NCBI GenBank assembly: GCA_031263265.1
Contig: JAISGE010000140.1
Coordinates: 1 to 14,625 of the forward strand
Source of the DNA: Treponema sp.
GTDB lineage: Bacteria; Spirochaetota; Spirochaetia; Treponematales; Breznakiellaceae
Direction of reading: 5' to 3'
Length of the DNA stretch: 14,625 bases
The position numbers and the translations under genes were made by a program. Positions within the stretch are counted from its first letter, which is position 1. Each line of letters starts with the position of its first letter. Below the pieces are notes generated by a model. That model searched no databases. It saw only the letters and a list, made by a program, of their open reading frames with translations, and had not been told where the DNA came from. This document shows positions 14,581-14,625 of this stretch, in pieces.

Positions 14581-14625
14581 ATGGATACACAAGAACGGGA
14601 AAAACTCATAACGGACGCCGTGGCG
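14581..14625 (+). CDS. Start of an unidentified gene, cut by the window end
   Basis: Fifteen codons are visible (MDTQEREKLITDAVA), hydrophilic and without a signal peptide, so the product is probably cytoplasmic. The strong AGGAGG ribosome site eight bases upstream and a plausible promoter support a real start. The fragment is too short to assign a family. Confidence 0.65.
   Translation, partial: MDTQEREKLITDAVA

Noticed and set aside
14197..14592. 131-codon minus-strand ORF
   Set aside because: It runs straight through both serine tRNA genes and the tail of the CCA gene; open only by chance.

Overview
The window reads as a compact stretch of a spirochaete chromosome, most likely a medium-GC Treponema of the termite-gut or oral type. 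The reasons are a DUF4954-type giant hexapeptide-repeat protein, two Wzi-like outer-membrane barrels and a proline-rich TPR envelope protein, next to ordinary housekeeping genes with roughly even base composition. This assignment is by inference: there is no rRNA or other decisive marker. I see no insertion sequence, phage gene, CRISPR array or plasmid function.

Layout. (1) 3-2219 (+): DUF4954-like left-handed beta-helix protein. (2) 3374-2242 (-): a divergent homologue of leucyl/phenylalanyl-tRNA-protein transferase (Aat), then a single-domain PilZ protein; a likely operon. (3) 3469-7398 (+): four tightly packed genes. These are a small one-TM protein, a secreted or lipid-anchored proline-rich protein with a beta domain and a C-terminal TPR, a MoxR-family AAA ATPase, and a TatD-family hydrolase. 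ATGA overlap and gaps of 4-6 nt indicate one transcript. (4) 10209-7452 (-): a Wzi-like outer-membrane protein followed by a radical SAM enzyme. (5) 10335-12188 (+): a second Wzi-like protein, divergent from the first. (6) 12831-12172 (-): thiamine pyrophosphokinase, overlapping the tail of the previous gene by 17 nt. (7) 12883-14238 (+): CCA-adding tRNA nucleotidyltransferase. (8) 14451-14268 (-): tRNA-Ser(CGA) and tRNA-Ser(GGA) in tandem. (9) 14581-end (+): the first 15 codons of an unidentified gene.

Themes. The envelope is represented by the Wzi-like pair, the TPR/TM pair and possibly the MoxR chaperone. RNA metabolism is represented by the CCA enzyme beside two serine tRNAs that do not encode their own CCA at the proper position. 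The Aat homologue keeps the family fold signature but appears to lack both catalytic residues known from E. coli Aat, so its reaction is an open question.

Regulatory sequence is unusually readable. The thiamine kinase and CCA genes appear to be driven by face-to-face promoters that share the same A/T-rich -10 DNA, and the CCA gene looks leaderless. The last gene has a perfect 8-bp hairpin directly before its start codon with the Shine-Dalgarno sequence in the loop. Two further divergent intergenic regions carry inverted repeats. No convincing intrinsic terminator was found at any of the convergent gene ends.

I did not find a recognisable novel defence or mobile system. The best candidates for undescribed biology are the Aat-like/PilZ operon, the TM/proline-rich-TPR/MoxR operon, and the leader architectures.
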